From: Saururus chinensis
Lineage: Eukaryota; Streptophyta; Magnoliopsida; Piperales; Saururaceae
NCBI GenBank assembly: GCA_035235625.1
Contig: CP141145.1
Coordinates: 1,488,001 to 1,552,000 of the forward strand
Direction of reading: 5' to 3'
Length of the DNA: 64,000 nt
The translations under genes and the position numbers were made by a program. The notes below the pieces were generated by a model that did not search any database, had not been told where the DNA came from, and worked only from the letters and a program-made list of their open reading frames with translations. Within the stretch, counting starts at the first letter, position 1. Every line of letters starts with the position of its first letter. This document shows positions 1 to 10,868 of the stretch, one piece after another.

Positions 1-66
1 GGGAAATTCCTCAGTTTATATCAGAGCTGCCCAATTTGGAGGTGTTGAAGCTTTGGCAGAATAACT
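1..66 (+). pseudogene. LRR receptor-like kinase fragment, cut by the window start
   Basis: In frame from base 3 the sequence reads EIPQFISELPNLEVLKLWQN followed by N and TAG. This is a plant-type 24-residue leucine-rich repeat, with the EIP start of one repeat and the LPNLEVLKLWQNN core of the next, as in CLV1/BAM-like receptor kinases. Such proteins bind peptide ligands outside the plasma membrane. The frame stops at the point where the next repeat should continue, and what follows is AT-rich with no further LRR. I therefore read it as the truncated tail of a gene or pseudogene lying left of the window. The assignment rests on about 21 residues. Confidence 0.5.
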
Positions 67-1134
67 AGAAACCTCATATTCTTAATATGGTAATAGTTCT
101 CTGACAGTAAAAGAAATTACTGATACCCATGTCTAAACAGGCACAAAAAGTACAAAGAAAATGAAACAGAGATACTGAGGCAGACTAGACCCAACAAAAA
201 TAGACAAAATGAGCAGAAGCAAACACAAGAGAATGCACAATTGCTATCAATTTCCAAGTGTTTGATAGACAATCAAATTGATCAAAAAGACCTGCAATCA
301 GCTATACTATTACTATACTACCTTCCTCTCCAACTAATCAGCTAATCAGTTACATTGTTCTTGACTCCCAAATCTTTATATTAAACAAAACAAAGTCAAT
401 TTGGAAAATGCAGCCACCAGTGCACTTTTTCCATCTTATTAGCTGCCTTCAACCAATCAGTTTCACCAATACCTTGATCCCATTAAAGCAAACACCATAA
501 TAAACACCATAATATACTAACTCCATTAGAAATAGAAAAGATCACATAGTGAAACTACCATATAATCATCTCATTCATAAGACAACCAGCAAGCAGCAGC
601 CAAATAAAAAGATGCACAGTGGAACGTTTTATGCAAAATATTGAGAAAAGGAGAAATCATCAAAGTCCAACCCATGTTTAGCATAAGCATTGATCATGAG
701 GGTATAAAACCTCAATAGTAATCCACAATGCAATTATCAAGGGACAGATAGAAAAATATTAAATTCAGCAAGTACACTAGATGCAGTACAAGGCAGATCA
801 TCTAGTATAAAATAGAGCAGGTTCAGAGCTAAAAAGGAACCCCGGGCAATCTAGGAGAAAGAAAACTATAAAAACTAAAATATTGAATTTTATAAATTGC
901 CAATATGAGAATCAATCAATTTAGAAAGAAAAGTAAGAAAAGTTCAGTAATATCAAATACACACTACGAATCCTAATGCCAAATATAAACCATCACCATT
1001 GCCACAAATTCAACCACTAGTTTTGATAGAGTTTAAGCACTTCAACATAAGCATCTACTAATGAAACATATCATTAGTCATCAATTAACACTCATGTAAC
1101 CTGAAATCAGTTTCACTAAAAACAAAATCCATGT
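67..1134. other. AT-rich non-coding sequence, no gene seen
   Basis: Stop codons interrupt all frames and I recognise no domain. It may include the 3' flank and terminal sequence of the Harbinger element that follows, but I could not find a convincing terminal inverted repeat here. Confidence 0.5.
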
Positions 1135-2329
1135 TTATTGAGGGATTGCATAGTGCACAGCTATGGCATCCCTAATGTCATCACGAACACGACCCATAGC
1201 AATGTCATCCCGGATGAAAGGTGGGTCAACTTCTTCCTCTTGGACATTTGGAACCAAGTCATCATTCTCCCATCGCTTAAACAAAGCATCCACAAGATCA
1301 GGGTCATCACCGGCCCCTTGTTGCTCCTTAATGAAATTATGCAACACCATGGATATAAGCACTATTTGACATTGTTTTTCAAAACTATATCTTGGGAAGT
1401 GTTCCAAAATGAGCCACCGCTCCTTCCACACTCCGAATGTCCTCTCTATGATATTGCGAAGTGAAGAATGTAAATAGTTGAATCTCTCATTCCTTCCACG
1501 AGGTCCACGTCGGCGATACTCAGGTATATGGTATCTAGTTTTCTTGTAAGGCCCTAGGAATCCTTTCATATTGGGATAACTAGCATCTACCACAAAGTAT
1601 TACCTTCAGGTGGCTTTGGAAAATCGTCTTTTTTATCACTTATAGCATATGATAACACCTTTGAATCATGGGCCGAACCCTCCCAACCCACCACAGCAAA
1701 AGTAAAACGCATGCTGAAATCACATATAGCCAAGATATTTTGTGTAACCTTTCTAGTTTTACCCCTAAAGGCTTGTTCCTCTTCCGGACTAACATGAGCA
1801 TTTACATGTGTTCCATCAAGAGCTCCAATGCAATTTTTAAACCAAGGATAGTATTTACCTTTGGTCCTAATGTAAGCTGGTGTTAAGTTCGGATCCATAA
1901 GAGGCTTGATCTTGTCTGCCGACCACCTATACAATACTTTCAATGTTTCATTGAAGTGTCTGTTTATTGTTTCAGTAGAGTGGGACATATGATGTCCAAG
2001 CACACGCTGCCCTTCATTGTGTCCAATGACTTCCAAAAAGAATCATAGTTGCTCCTCCACTGCAACATTTCGTGTGTCTTCAAGTCCTTTCTTTCTCATT
2101 TCGAAACACAACCTTATGAATGTCTTTTTATTCATATGACACATTTCATGACAAATTATGTTAGGCCCAGCCAGCATGTCATTCACTATCTGTCTTCCTC
2201 TCTCCAAATACATGTGAACAACATTCCTTTCTGACGTGGAGAGAGAATAGAACTTTCTGAAAGAAGATAAAACATCACACCCTCTTCTTCTTCAAGGTCA
2301 AAGAGTAGCTCATTTGAAGTAAAAGCCAT
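1135..2329 (-). pseudogene. PIF/Harbinger (HARBI1-like, DDE_Tnp_4) transposase, broken
   Basis: The family cuts and pastes PIF/Harbinger transposons, usually with a Myb/SANT partner protein. The N-terminal part, just upstream of a TGA near 2040, contains LAGPNIICHEMCHMNKKTF and then DTRNVAVEEQ, the usual helix-turn-helix lead-in. The middle block (1587-2036) carries the first catalytic Asp in GALDGTHV and the second in AHDSKVL. The last block (1135-1593) carries VDASYPN and the catalytic Glu in RNIIERTFGVW. Breaks: one in-frame TGA at the N-terminal junction, a one-base loss near 1590 shifting the frame between the second Asp and the Glu block, and a further frame change nearer the N-terminus. 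All three catalytic acids survive. No SANT partner is visible. Not functional as it stands. Confidence 0.9.
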
Positions 2330-2549
2330 AGAATATCTGTATAAAATATGCCATTATATAACATTAATCACATACTCATGTGACTTAATTAGAAAAATGA
2401 TACAATATTAATAATTGCTAATAACCTAAGAGTTCATCAAAATACCATCATATTAACATAGAGTCAATATATGCACATATAACTTTAACCAAACAAGTCA
2501 TTGCATTCTATAGTACCAAAGTAGGCAAGTGAAAAAAAAAAAGCATTAC

Positions 2550-2656
2550 CGGGTAAACCACTCCCAGAGAATCACATATAAGAGAGCTTGAGTCCTCAGA
2601 AAGCCTGCCCAAACCACACACTTGTCAAAATTGTGAAGGATGATAGTCTTCTCCTT
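2550..2656 (-). pseudogene. exon-like piece of an unidentified gene
   Basis: On the minus strand a good acceptor (TTTTTCAG) opens and a donor (GTAATG) closes a 107-bp stretch. Its open frame reads KEKTIILHNFDKCVVWAG and continues FLRTQALLYVILWEWFTR, which has a hydrophobic, membrane-like half. It lies between the Harbinger transposase and the Rab fragment on the same strand. I do not recognise the protein. It could be an exon of a host gene or a captured fragment. Confidence 0.35.
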
Positions 2657-3961
2657 CTGAAAAATGAAAGAAGCAGAAAAGGTATCCACTGCATTAATAG
2701 CACTAAGTGTCAAAGCCTTCATTTATGAAATAACATAATAATATAAAATTTTAAGTATACAAATATAATCAACAAGATTGGGTACCTAGAGAGAGAAAGA
2801 GAGAGCAGCTTTTGGTCCTACTCTCTGAAATCAGTTGGCTTATTAGGTCGAGCAATTTTGCAAAAAAATTTGGGTCAACTCAGAATTTGTCTCTACTCAA
2901 TTGAACCAAGAAAACTTAGACTTTGACCATTATTCGGAGTGGGTGGCTGGTTCAAATTTAAGAACACAAACGTGCATTATAGGTTAGGCATTTGGGTCAA
3001 TCCCATTATTCTAATGGTAAAGTCTCTATTCTCATTGTTCCCTTAGCATAGTGACCATATTTTGTAAGCAACGCTTATGAAACTATACAGCAGAAAAAAA
3101 AGAAAACACTTGTAATACACTCCCTCTGTCTGGCAATAAAATGTAAATTAGAAAACAAAAATAAACTATAAGGGCAAAGGGGGTAGGTTATTGTGCAACA
3201 ACTTGATTAGTATGAGTAGTTAACTCTAATATTTACAGTTGATTGGCTGATGTATTGTCTGTACATGAAACTATGGAGAGAAAACAGAACTTCATTCATA
3301 TTTTTAGGTGGGTTGATCTTATACTTTTTAAGACAATTCTAATACATTAGATATTGGTTTGGTAATACTTAGCTAGGAAAAGTTGTAGCTGTAAATATAC
3401 CAAACCAGGACGAAATAGAGACCGGAAACAGAAACCAAATCTATATATGCTAATGCAATGAATACTCAAAATCAGGATGCTGGAATCTTCTAAACAACAA
3501 AGCCGAGAGCATAAAGAATGGTGCATACAAAAGATAAACATATTTTAATCAACAACAAAGCAAACCTACACCTAATGTACCCTCCATAATAGACCATAAC
3601 ATTCTGAAAATAAGCAGATGAGTTTGAGTTCGATAAAATCTGAAGAGAAAAAACAGAATAGAGCATCTACATATGAAAAAGTGCTATCAGGTTCTTCTAA
3701 AAAGCTAACTATGACATAATTCCATTCATCATCTTTACGATCCACTTCCCAAGCTTTATATGAATTAGAGAAAGATAGCAAAGCAATTCTTATGAAAGAT
3801 CCCCCAAGCAGCTCCTACTTTTACAAGGTGTAGATGCACAGGACAGATTGATAAACAGTATACAGAAAATTTTCTAACTCTTTGCTCAGATTCACATCCT
3901 AGGAAAGGGAAAAGGCAAACTGGAAAAATAAAGACCAAAAACTATTCTAACTCAAACTTAC

Positions 3962-4059
3962 TTGAAACCGGGGGAATATATCAGCAAGCAGTCTCTTATA
4001 ACGCTTTACCGGCTCCGATCTCCTCCTCAAGCGAAGCCACAGAATGTACGTCGGCTCAG
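3962..4059 (-). pseudogene. exon-like piece of an unidentified gene, same strand as 2550-2656
   Basis: A minus-strand acceptor (GCCATAG) and a strong donor (GTAAGT) bound 98 bp. The open frame reads AEPTYILWLRLRRRSEPVK and ends RYKRLLADIFPRFQ, a very basic segment. With 2550-2656 it may form part of one spliced transcript. Function unknown. The intervening 2.66-3.96 kb shows no recognisable coding sequence. Confidence 0.35.
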
Positions 4060-4356
4060 CTATGGCACCACAGAAGAAGGACCACCGAAAGAAAGAAAAA
4101 AACTATCAGTCATTGAAATCAGAAGATTCTGAATCAAATTTAGCGACGACAAAGCAAAATTCAAAATACCTGAACAAATGACATCATGGATGAGCAGAGT
4201 CTTCCTCAAAGAGTAGCGATGACGAGAAAATGGGGTAGACGAGATCATTTGCTAAAGCCAGAGCTGCCGCAGCTGTTGAATCGATGAATGAAGACGGAGA
4301 AGAGAGGGAAATGCTCGAGGGAAATAGAAGGAATCGCCAAACCTTTCGATCACAGC

Positions 4357-4500
4357 TTTGCCGGAGGTATCCCAGCCTCAGATTTGGGCCTTCACGGACT
4401 TATGCATGATGACGAGGGTGCAGGTATGGAACTCGATGCCGACGGTGGCTATGGAAGAGGCTGAATTCGTCCACCGCTGAGTCTCCGGCACCACCTTAAG
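4357..4500 (-). pseudogene. RABA4-like Rab GTPase fragment with deleted P-loop lysine
   Basis: Reading the minus strand, KVV then GDSAV then DEFSL mark the Rab N-terminus and P-loop region. ATVGIEFHTCTLVIMHKSV plus KAQI then matches the beta2-beta3 region of plant RABA4 proteins (trafficking GTPases of the TGN and secretory vesicles). WDTSGK follows, the G3 motif, after a 6-base insertion that includes TGA. The stretch between GDSAV and DEFSL, which should hold the GKS phosphate-binding motif and switch I start, is missing, and a frame change separates DEFSL from ATVGIEF. The rest of the GTPase is absent. It is a decayed fragment, and capture by a neighbouring DNA transposon is plausible. Confidence 0.7.
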
Positions 4501-4582
4501 CAGTACACAACGGCGGAGCCTCGAGGGGAGCTTGCCCCGTCCTTCTTGCACAGCGGAGCTTTAGAGAAATCACGCGAGACTG

Positions 4583-5054
4583 AAAGGGTATAATTGAGAA
4601 AAAAATAAAAGAACAGATTACCGCCTTTGATTTGTGACGAAATCTCCTAATGAGGAGATTACTTAAGAAATCAAAAATTAATCACAAATCTTTATAAATC
4701 CAACGATTCATGATAAATCTAATACATCGAAAAAAATTTACAACCAAATTTAATTTATAAGATTTTCCTTCAATCTTACGTACATCTTATTCATAAATCT
4801 TCATCCAAACAGCCCCTAAAAGGGTATAATTGAAAAAAAATAAAAAATCCATATTACCGCTTTTGATTCGTCACGAAATCTCCTAAAGAGGAGATTACTT
4901 AAGAAAGTAAAAATTAATTACAAATCTTAATGAATCCAACGATTCATTATAAATATGATACATTTAAGAATTTTTACAACCAAACCTAATTTACAAGATT
5001 TTCCTTTAATCTTACACAAATCTAGTTCATGAATCTTCATCCAAACAACCACTT
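4583..5054. repeat. 236-bp tandem duplication, possible MITE-derived
   Basis: Two direct copies of about 236 bp lie head to tail (4583-4818 and 4819-5054). Both contain AGGGTATAATTG near their start, a short palindromic patch around CTCCTAAWGAGGAGATTAC, and end in CATCCAAACA. Read on the minus strand each begins near TGTTTGGATGAAGATT, a sequence common at the ends of plant hAT/Harbinger MITEs. No target-site duplication could be fixed. Confidence 0.6.
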
Positions 5055-5289
5055 CCTCTCCGCTTTATGTCCCTTCTCCCAATGAATTGCTATGAGACAC
5101 ATAGCTCACTAAAATGCCAATTCAACCTAGATTTTGCCAACTTTCCGAAACCTGTTACTCATAGCCATCATTCACCCGTGTGGCCCCACCTGCACCTTAT
5201 CCCGTGCCGTCATATCCCCTACCATGACAAGTGGTGCATGCCCTTGGGCCCTTTCATGCAGCACCTACCCTTATCCCCTTTGGTATGTC

Positions 5290-6167
5290 CCCTTCGACGA
5301 CTAATTTGTAGCCGATAATGCTTTTCTTGGGGAGATGGACTACTGTGACGTAGTTGGGGCTGTGTCGACTACCATTACGTCGGTCCATTTCTAGATCAAA
5401 ATATGGCTATCCAGGCTCGACTAATTCATGTCTCGGGTGAAGCATTTCTTCAACATCCATCACACTCTGGCTCACGAGCAATGCAAATTGGCTTCTTTTC
5501 ATATAGAGTGTCGTGCTATGTATTAGGTTAACCAGTTTCTTGTTTAGCACCCAAACGCTACTTAGCTTGAGTTCGACCATGCTCTTCTCCTCTATTTCCG
5601 CTAGACTCCTTATTGTAATTTTAACAATTTGTTGCCTCAGGTTCACCAACAGGGATTAGTATAAGACTACCAGGATAAGCTCGAGTACTTGGTGAACTGC
5701 GTGCACAGATGGACTGAGAATGCTTTCATTGGAGTCTTTGAAGGCGGTCTTAAGCCTCATATATAAGGCTGGATTACATACTTTTTCACGCATCTCTTAG
5801 ATGAAAACGATGTGTATGGCTTGTGTATGTGAGGAGAAGTTAACCTAGCTTAGTTGTTGTACTTTCTCTCTTCCCTTGCTTCTTCCCTTCTGTCCTGCCA
5901 AGCTCCATCTTTTGAATTGTCCTATAGATACTTCTACATCTACTCCTCTTACTTCTCAAATGGCTAATCATCATTCAATGGGTTTATGTTATAATTGTGA
6001 TAAGAAATACACCTCTAGATATCATTTTACAACTTAGAAATTATTTATGATTGATGAGTGTTTTGACGAGGACTTCATAGAGGATAATGGTGATGATTCT
6101 GATGAGCTTGCCTCTGACACCGTCAGGGCATGTGATATGGAGATCACCCTTCAAGCATTTACGGGTA
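5290..6167 (+). pseudogene. G0: old Ty3/gypsy gag (5' part), many stops
   Basis: Gag packages retrotransposon RNA. Despite several stops and frame changes the plus strand shows the gag core (FNIHHTLAHEQCKLASFHIE, then LEYLVNCVHRWTENAFIGVF and EGGLKP). Near 5990-6050 comes a CCHC-type zinc knuckle remnant (LCYNCDKKYTSRYHF) and then LFMIDE. An acidic linker follows, ending EITLQAFTGT at 6169. The next expected residues, the start of protease, are found in the same frame at 29202-29260, so the gene is split by the nested insertions 6170-29201. No LTRs of this element were found. Confidence 0.75.
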
Positions 6168-8054
6168 CTTATTGTAAGGTCCCTGATTTTTCTACGATTT
6201 TCTGGGATTTTTCTGCCATTTTTCTGGTCATTTTCGGCAGGAAAATGTGACGTTTCAGCGTATGGGTATTTGTGTCTTTTCCCTGTATTTATACCCGTAG
6301 AGTCGGGTGTGGGGCTTAGTCGCGGGCCACGGGCCTCACTGTGCGCTTACGGCGCAAATTTTAGAGGTTTGACGGGTAACCAGTGGGTTAACACGCATTG
6401 GGGATATAGATGTAAAAATAAAAAAGGTGAATAGTGAAATCATGGCTTTTAAGCCGACCACAGTAAGTTTCGTTCCAGAAACTTACAGAAGAAAAAAATG
6501 GCGTTCTGTGAGGAGAAGAGAAAACCCGAGGGCATATCCGGTCGCTCCGTTCTCCCTCCTCCGTCGTCGGATTCCGTTGATTCTTGTCAGGATCCGCTTT
6601 GCCTCACCGCCACGAGTTCGTAGGTACTGGCCATGACCGCCGCCATGGCCTCTTCGCTCCTCCACGAGGTACCGAACTTTTTTTCGGGTTTTTCTCTCCT
6701 TCAATCCCGTTTTTGCACTATGGGTGTACGATTTTGACATCGTTTGCGGCCGCTCTCAACTAGACTTATGTTTAGTTGGCCGCTAGGAACCCATAGACAC
6801 TGGCTGGAGCCGCCGCCATGCTTTCTTCGCTCCGTGGTGAGCTACCGATCTTTTGGTCGGGTTTTTGTTACTATTCACATCTCACTGTCCGTGGGATGTT
6901 TTGGACGCCGGTGTGTTTCCGGTCGTCGTCCGGCCATCGGATGGACTCTGTCCAGCCTACCTCGACCCAGTGTCGGTAGGGGGTTGCCGTTTCCGACCCC
7001 ACCTCGCCCCTATTGCCTTGCTCCGCCCGATTAGACGCTTTGGGTGCGTCTTGGGCCGTGGTCATCGGCGAGCCGTATGCTATTTGACCATTATGGGCTC
7101 TGCCCCGGCTCGGCGACAGTGAGGGTCAGCCCCACTTGGCCTAATTATATTACCGCTCGGAATGGGCCGCTTGTCATTTGCCCTATACCGTGCGAGATGC
7201 ACAGCTGCCCGCACCATGGGTTTTGGTTGTGGGTGGCGATCGGCGATGTCGCCGCTTTGATTGGCTACAGCTAAGGGCCTTAGCCCTGTTGGCTTTTGTG
7301 GCCATGAGTCGCCTCATTTCAGCCCTCTTCCCCCGCCCTTTGGGCCGCGTGCGCATGTAGCCACGTGTGTACTTCTGGGTTTAGGCGCCGCATTCGTGCC
7401 GCCTAACCATCGGTTGGCTTTGCCACCGAGTGGAGTTGACCACTAGAGCCGTCCTCCACCTCTCCCTTGGTTCTCGAGCGTTGCCCCACGCTCTCCGCCC
7501 TTATGTGGGCCTTTGTTGACAGGAATCGTTGCCATTGGGTGCTGTCCACGGCCGATTTCGACGTCTTGTGGCCGGCTGTGCACGTCTTAGCCACCGGCTG
7601 ATCTTTAGAGTGTACACCCTTGACTTCGGGTTGCACCGCCACTTAGGTTGGCACGATATTTCTCCCGGCCGCCCTAGTGTGCCACCGTGGATCGCGGGTT
7701 TTACCGCATTGATATCTGACACTCTGTTTGGCCGTGATAGTTCCGACGCATCCTAAAATCCTCGGGACAGCAGCTCTCTCAGCCAGGCAACGGTTTTGAC
7801 CGCCAACTCCGCCGCCGACGCCGCCACCGTTGTGTGCTCGCCATCGAACGTCATGATTACTAGGTAGGGGAGCTTTGAACTCGTAAATTCATGAAGCATG
7901 CCTTGAATGAGTAGCAGCATGCTAGGACTGTATGTTTCCATGCTTGGATGTTAAGTAACGATCCGATTGCATGAGGTGTGTGTAAGCATGATTGTATGGC
8001 ATAATTGATATGCATGAGATGTATGCACGTTTTATGGATGTGGATTATGTATGC

Positions 8055-8270
8055 ATTGGCGATGGCTAGCAAATATGTCAGTATGCTATGTATGGGTTAT
8101 GCATGTGCTAGTGATGGCTAGCGTGCATGTTTGAAGTATGTATGAATGTGTGTGTGCACGTGCTAGAGATGGCTAGCGTGTACGTTTGATGTATGCATGT
8201 GCTAGTGATGGCTAGCGTGCATGTTTGACGTGTGGATGCATGTGCTAGTGATGGCTAGCGTGCATGTTTG
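8055..8270. repeat. Minisatellite A in solo LTR 1 (GATGGCTAGC core)
   Basis: The core GTGCTAGTGATGGCTAGC recurs at about 8105, 8160, 8200 and 8242, with a degenerate copy near 8055 and spacing 40-55 bp. Solo LTR 2 has only two copies at the matching place (about 58520-58590). Confidence 0.8.
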
Positions 8271-9040
8271 TAAGTTATGTATGTATGACCGTATGTGTAT
8301 GTTATACGTATGTGTGAGACATATGTATGTATGATGGCAATTTGCCTATGCTTTGGATGTGTGTAAGTGTATGTGGGCAGAAGTATGGGCGATGGACAGT
8401 AAGAGGTGACAGAAGCTCTGTCTGAATTTGGATGCGGTTGTGTAAGCGTATGACAAAGGATAAGAGTATGACGGGTAAGGATTAGAATGGATCAGCTTGG
8501 GGTGGATTGTGTGTTGGGCGTTTGTCAGACAGTAAGAGTGTTCATAATTGTACAAGCATAACGCATGATTATGAAGTGAAAAATAAGTATAATAAGTGAG
8601 ATATAAGTAAGAGGGCGACAACTGGGTTGGCTCTGAGGAGCGTTATTTGAGGATGTCAGTGTAAGCTGATTTAGCCATAAGATGGATGGCGAAGTGTGTA
8701 AGACTGTAAGGATTTTGGTGTACGATGAGTTTGGTCCATGATGTGGACGGGTAAGTGAAATCTGCTGCCCTAACGAACTAGGGTTTCGATCGGGCTCAGC
8801 TTCAGTTTGACCAGTCGAGGACTGTGAGTTTGTGTGGCATAATTGTACCGCATAATATACTTAATTCAAACTGAAATTATAAGCACAGCTAATGATAGCG
8901 TTGTGAGTTTGAGACCTGAGGGTTCGACGGATTAAGTTCCGTGTTTGAGCTGGCCGCTGATGAGTTGGCCGAGCGTTTATCATGTCTTGCCATGGTGTTT
9001 ATCCTGCGGGATGTTGTCTGTGTGCTATGTAGAGCACCGG

Positions 9041-9270
9041 ACGTCTGATGCTCTGCTGAGAGCAGTGTTGTTTCTGATTTGGTCTGCGTGCTGTATAAGC
9101 CCAGACGTTTGATGCTCTGTTGAGAGCGATGTACATTTCTGACTTTGTCTGCGTGCTGTATGAAGCCCAGACGTCTGATGCTCTGTTGAGAGCGATGTAC
9201 GTTTCTGATTTGGTCTGTGTGTTGTGTAAGCCCAGACGTTTGATGCTCTATTGAGAGCGTTGTATGTTTC
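9041..9270. repeat. Minisatellite B in solo LTR 1 (about 65-bp unit)
   Basis: Units begin with ACGTYTGATGCTCTG at 9041, 9105, 9171 and 9235, each followed by TTGAGAGCG and a TCTGCGTGCTGTA-like segment. The Tekay-type LTRs carry a single copy (for example near 16545). Confidence 0.85.
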
Positions 9271-9338
9271 AGCCCAAGAGTGGCACTGTACGTTTTTGCC
9301 CAAGTGGCACTGTATGTTTTCTGCCCAAGAGTGGCAAT

Positions 9339-9478
9339 GGTACTATAAGACCCATTATGGTGGGCAATTCTCTGGCACTATAAGACCCATTATGGTGGGC
9401 AATTCTATGGCACTATAAGACCCATTATGGTGGGCGATTCTATGGCACTATATGACCCATTATGGTGGGCAACTGTAT
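9339..9478. repeat. Minisatellite C in solo LTR 1 (35-bp unit, four copies)
   Basis: ACTATAAGACCCATTATGG plus TGGGCAATTCT recurs with an exact 35-bp period (9342, 9377, 9412, 9447). The copies are contiguous with no unique spacers. Confidence 0.9.
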
Positions 9479-9711
9479 GACCCCTTATGTGTGGGTGTTT
9501 ATGTTTGCGCGCTCAGGTAAGTAGTATCATGGATCTACTCTTACCTGTTTGATCCAGTGCCCCATGAGCATTGGTGTGCCTTACCTTCGGAAAAGTCCAT
9601 GGCGTCTAGTCACTCCCCGGAGGTTAAGGTGTTGCCCCAGTGGCATTCTTTTCCATTTCGACGCTGGAGCTTATTAGTTGTAATGAGCTTCAGTGGTCGT
9701 TGATATGTGTA

Positions 9712-10060
9712 CGATTATGAGTACGACTGTATGAGTGTGAGTACGACTGTATGTGTATGAGCAGGACTGTAAGTGTATGAGTATGAGTAAGACTGTAAGC
9801 GTATGAGTATGAGTAAGACTGTAAGCGTATGAGTATGAGCACGACTGTAAGAGTATGAGTACGATTGTGAGAATATGGTTCTGAGTAAGACAATAAGTAT
9901 GATTTTGTGCAGACTGTACGAGTAAGGTCGTACGAGTCTGATTGTACGAGTAAGGTCGTACATGTATGGGTAAGCTGTATGAGTGAGCATACGATTGTAC
10001 GAGTAAGATCGTACAAGTATGCGTATGTTGTATGAGTATGCGTACGGTGGTACGAGTAAA
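9712..10060. repeat. Degenerate short-period array (GTAYGAGTA) in solo LTR 1
   Basis: An imperfect array of about 12-20 bp units built from GTATGAGTA, GTACGAGTAAG and ACTGTAAG. Shorter versions occur in the other LTRs (16880-16970, 24860-24940, 59880-60150). It produces His/Thr/Tyr-rich antisense ORFs that are not genes. Confidence 0.8.
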
Positions 10061-10110
10061 TTGTATGACCCTGGATAAGGGTGTTTGTGTAAGTTGTTTG
10101 GATAGTATGA

Positions 10111-10250
10111 TTTTGGCACGATGGTGCCTTTGGTATGATTTTGGCACGATGGTGCCTTCGGTATGATTCTGGCACGATGATGCCTTGATATGATTTTGGC
10201 ACGGTGGTGCATTTGGTATGTCTTTGGCACGATAGTGCATTTAGTATGAT
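10111..10250. repeat. Minisatellite E: five 28-bp units, each a small hairpin
   Basis: GGCACGATGGTGCC, a perfect 5-bp stem with a 4-base loop, begins at 10115 and recurs at 10143, 10171, 10198 and 10226 with one or two stem changes. Each is followed by TTTGGTATGATTT-like sequence. It is absent from solo LTR 2 and from the Tekay LTRs. Confidence 0.85.
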
Positions 10251-10350
10251 CGTATGCGTATGTGCACGATATGATTATATTATGCTTCTGCTTCATGTTT
10301 GTGTTGCATGACGCATGATTTCTGAACTTGGAGTTCACCGTTTGGGATTT

Positions 10351-10396
10351 CCCCTACTGGGTATTTTCCTACTGAGTATGAAAATACTCACCCTAC
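10351..10396 (+). promoter_or_regulatory. LTR-conserved hairpin block (solo LTR 1)
   Basis: CCCCTACTGGGTATTTTC followed by CTACTGAGTATGAAAATACT and CACCC. The inner GAGTAT-GAAA-ATACTC is a perfect 6-bp stem with a tetraloop. The block is kept in all four plus-oriented LTRs here, at similar distance (about 500-560 bp) from the LTR 3' end. Role unknown. An RNA 3'-end or packaging signal is a guess. Confidence 0.5.
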
Positions 10397-10868
10397 TATT
10401 TTTTAGCCCCGTTGTACGGGAGGTTTTGCAGGTTGTGCGGAGAGCTCCTGGTGATGGACGCTCGTTTCAGCGGTGGATTGATTCCCGTTGACTCAGGTAT
10501 CAGCTTGACTCTCTGCGAGTTTATTTGTGCCACGATCTCCTGTATTGAGTGAGATGAGACTTTAAGATGTTTTATTCTGGACTTTCGATTGGATTAGTGT
10601 GTGGACTGTTAGGGGACTTGTACTCAGGGATGCCCGGGAGTGATTTGTATTTAAAAGTCTATAATCATAGCAGAATTTATTCGTACGGTTGTTTTCGAGT
10701 AGCGCCTGAGGATATTTGCTTTGGCCGTACGATGTTTAACCGTATGATGTTTTAAATTATAAACAGGTTTTGATTTTATCGTTTTGACTCCAATTTATGG
10801 AAAGAAAAAATAAAATTTCTATGAGTTTTGAGAAAAAAGGGATGAAAAATCTCGGGCGTTACACTTAT

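Larger units (their letters stand above)
6173..10863 (+). mobile_element. Solo LTR 1: 4.69-kb LTR of a Tekay-related chromovirus family
   Basis: It starts TGTAAGGTCCC, ends GGGCGTTACA, and is flanked by a perfect 5-bp duplication CTTAT (6168-6172 and 10864-10868). There is no internal retroviral coding sequence. Landmarks occur in the same order as in the two LTRs of the complete chromovirus at 14436-25678: a 5' flank ending in a short AT-rich box, a GC-rich block of about 1.4 kb, a CAGGTAAGTAGTATCATGGA block, and the ACTGAGTATGAAAATACTCA block near the 3' end. It is therefore a solo LTR left by LTR-LTR recombination, about 1.5 kb longer than its relatives because of internal minisatellites. 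All long minus-strand ORFs inside are low-complexity artefacts. Confidence 0.85.

Noticed and set aside
3120..3190. CTCCCTCTGTCTGGCAATAA as a Stowaway end
   Set aside because: Only one end is seen and no matching inverted end or TA pair could be placed.
5407..5649. Minus-strand 80-codon ORF
   Set aside because: Antisense to the decayed gag of G0; the plus strand carries the recognisable domain.
9339..9478. CRISPR-like regular 35-bp repeats
   Set aside because: Copies are contiguous with no unique spacers, the genome is a plant, and the array lies in an LTR.
9674..10338. Three overlapping minus-strand ORFs of 170-207 codons rich in His, Thr, Tyr and Ser
   Set aside because: They are the antisense of a degenerate GTATGAGTA array in solo LTR 1. 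All three frames are open because the repeat lacks stops, and there is no domain.
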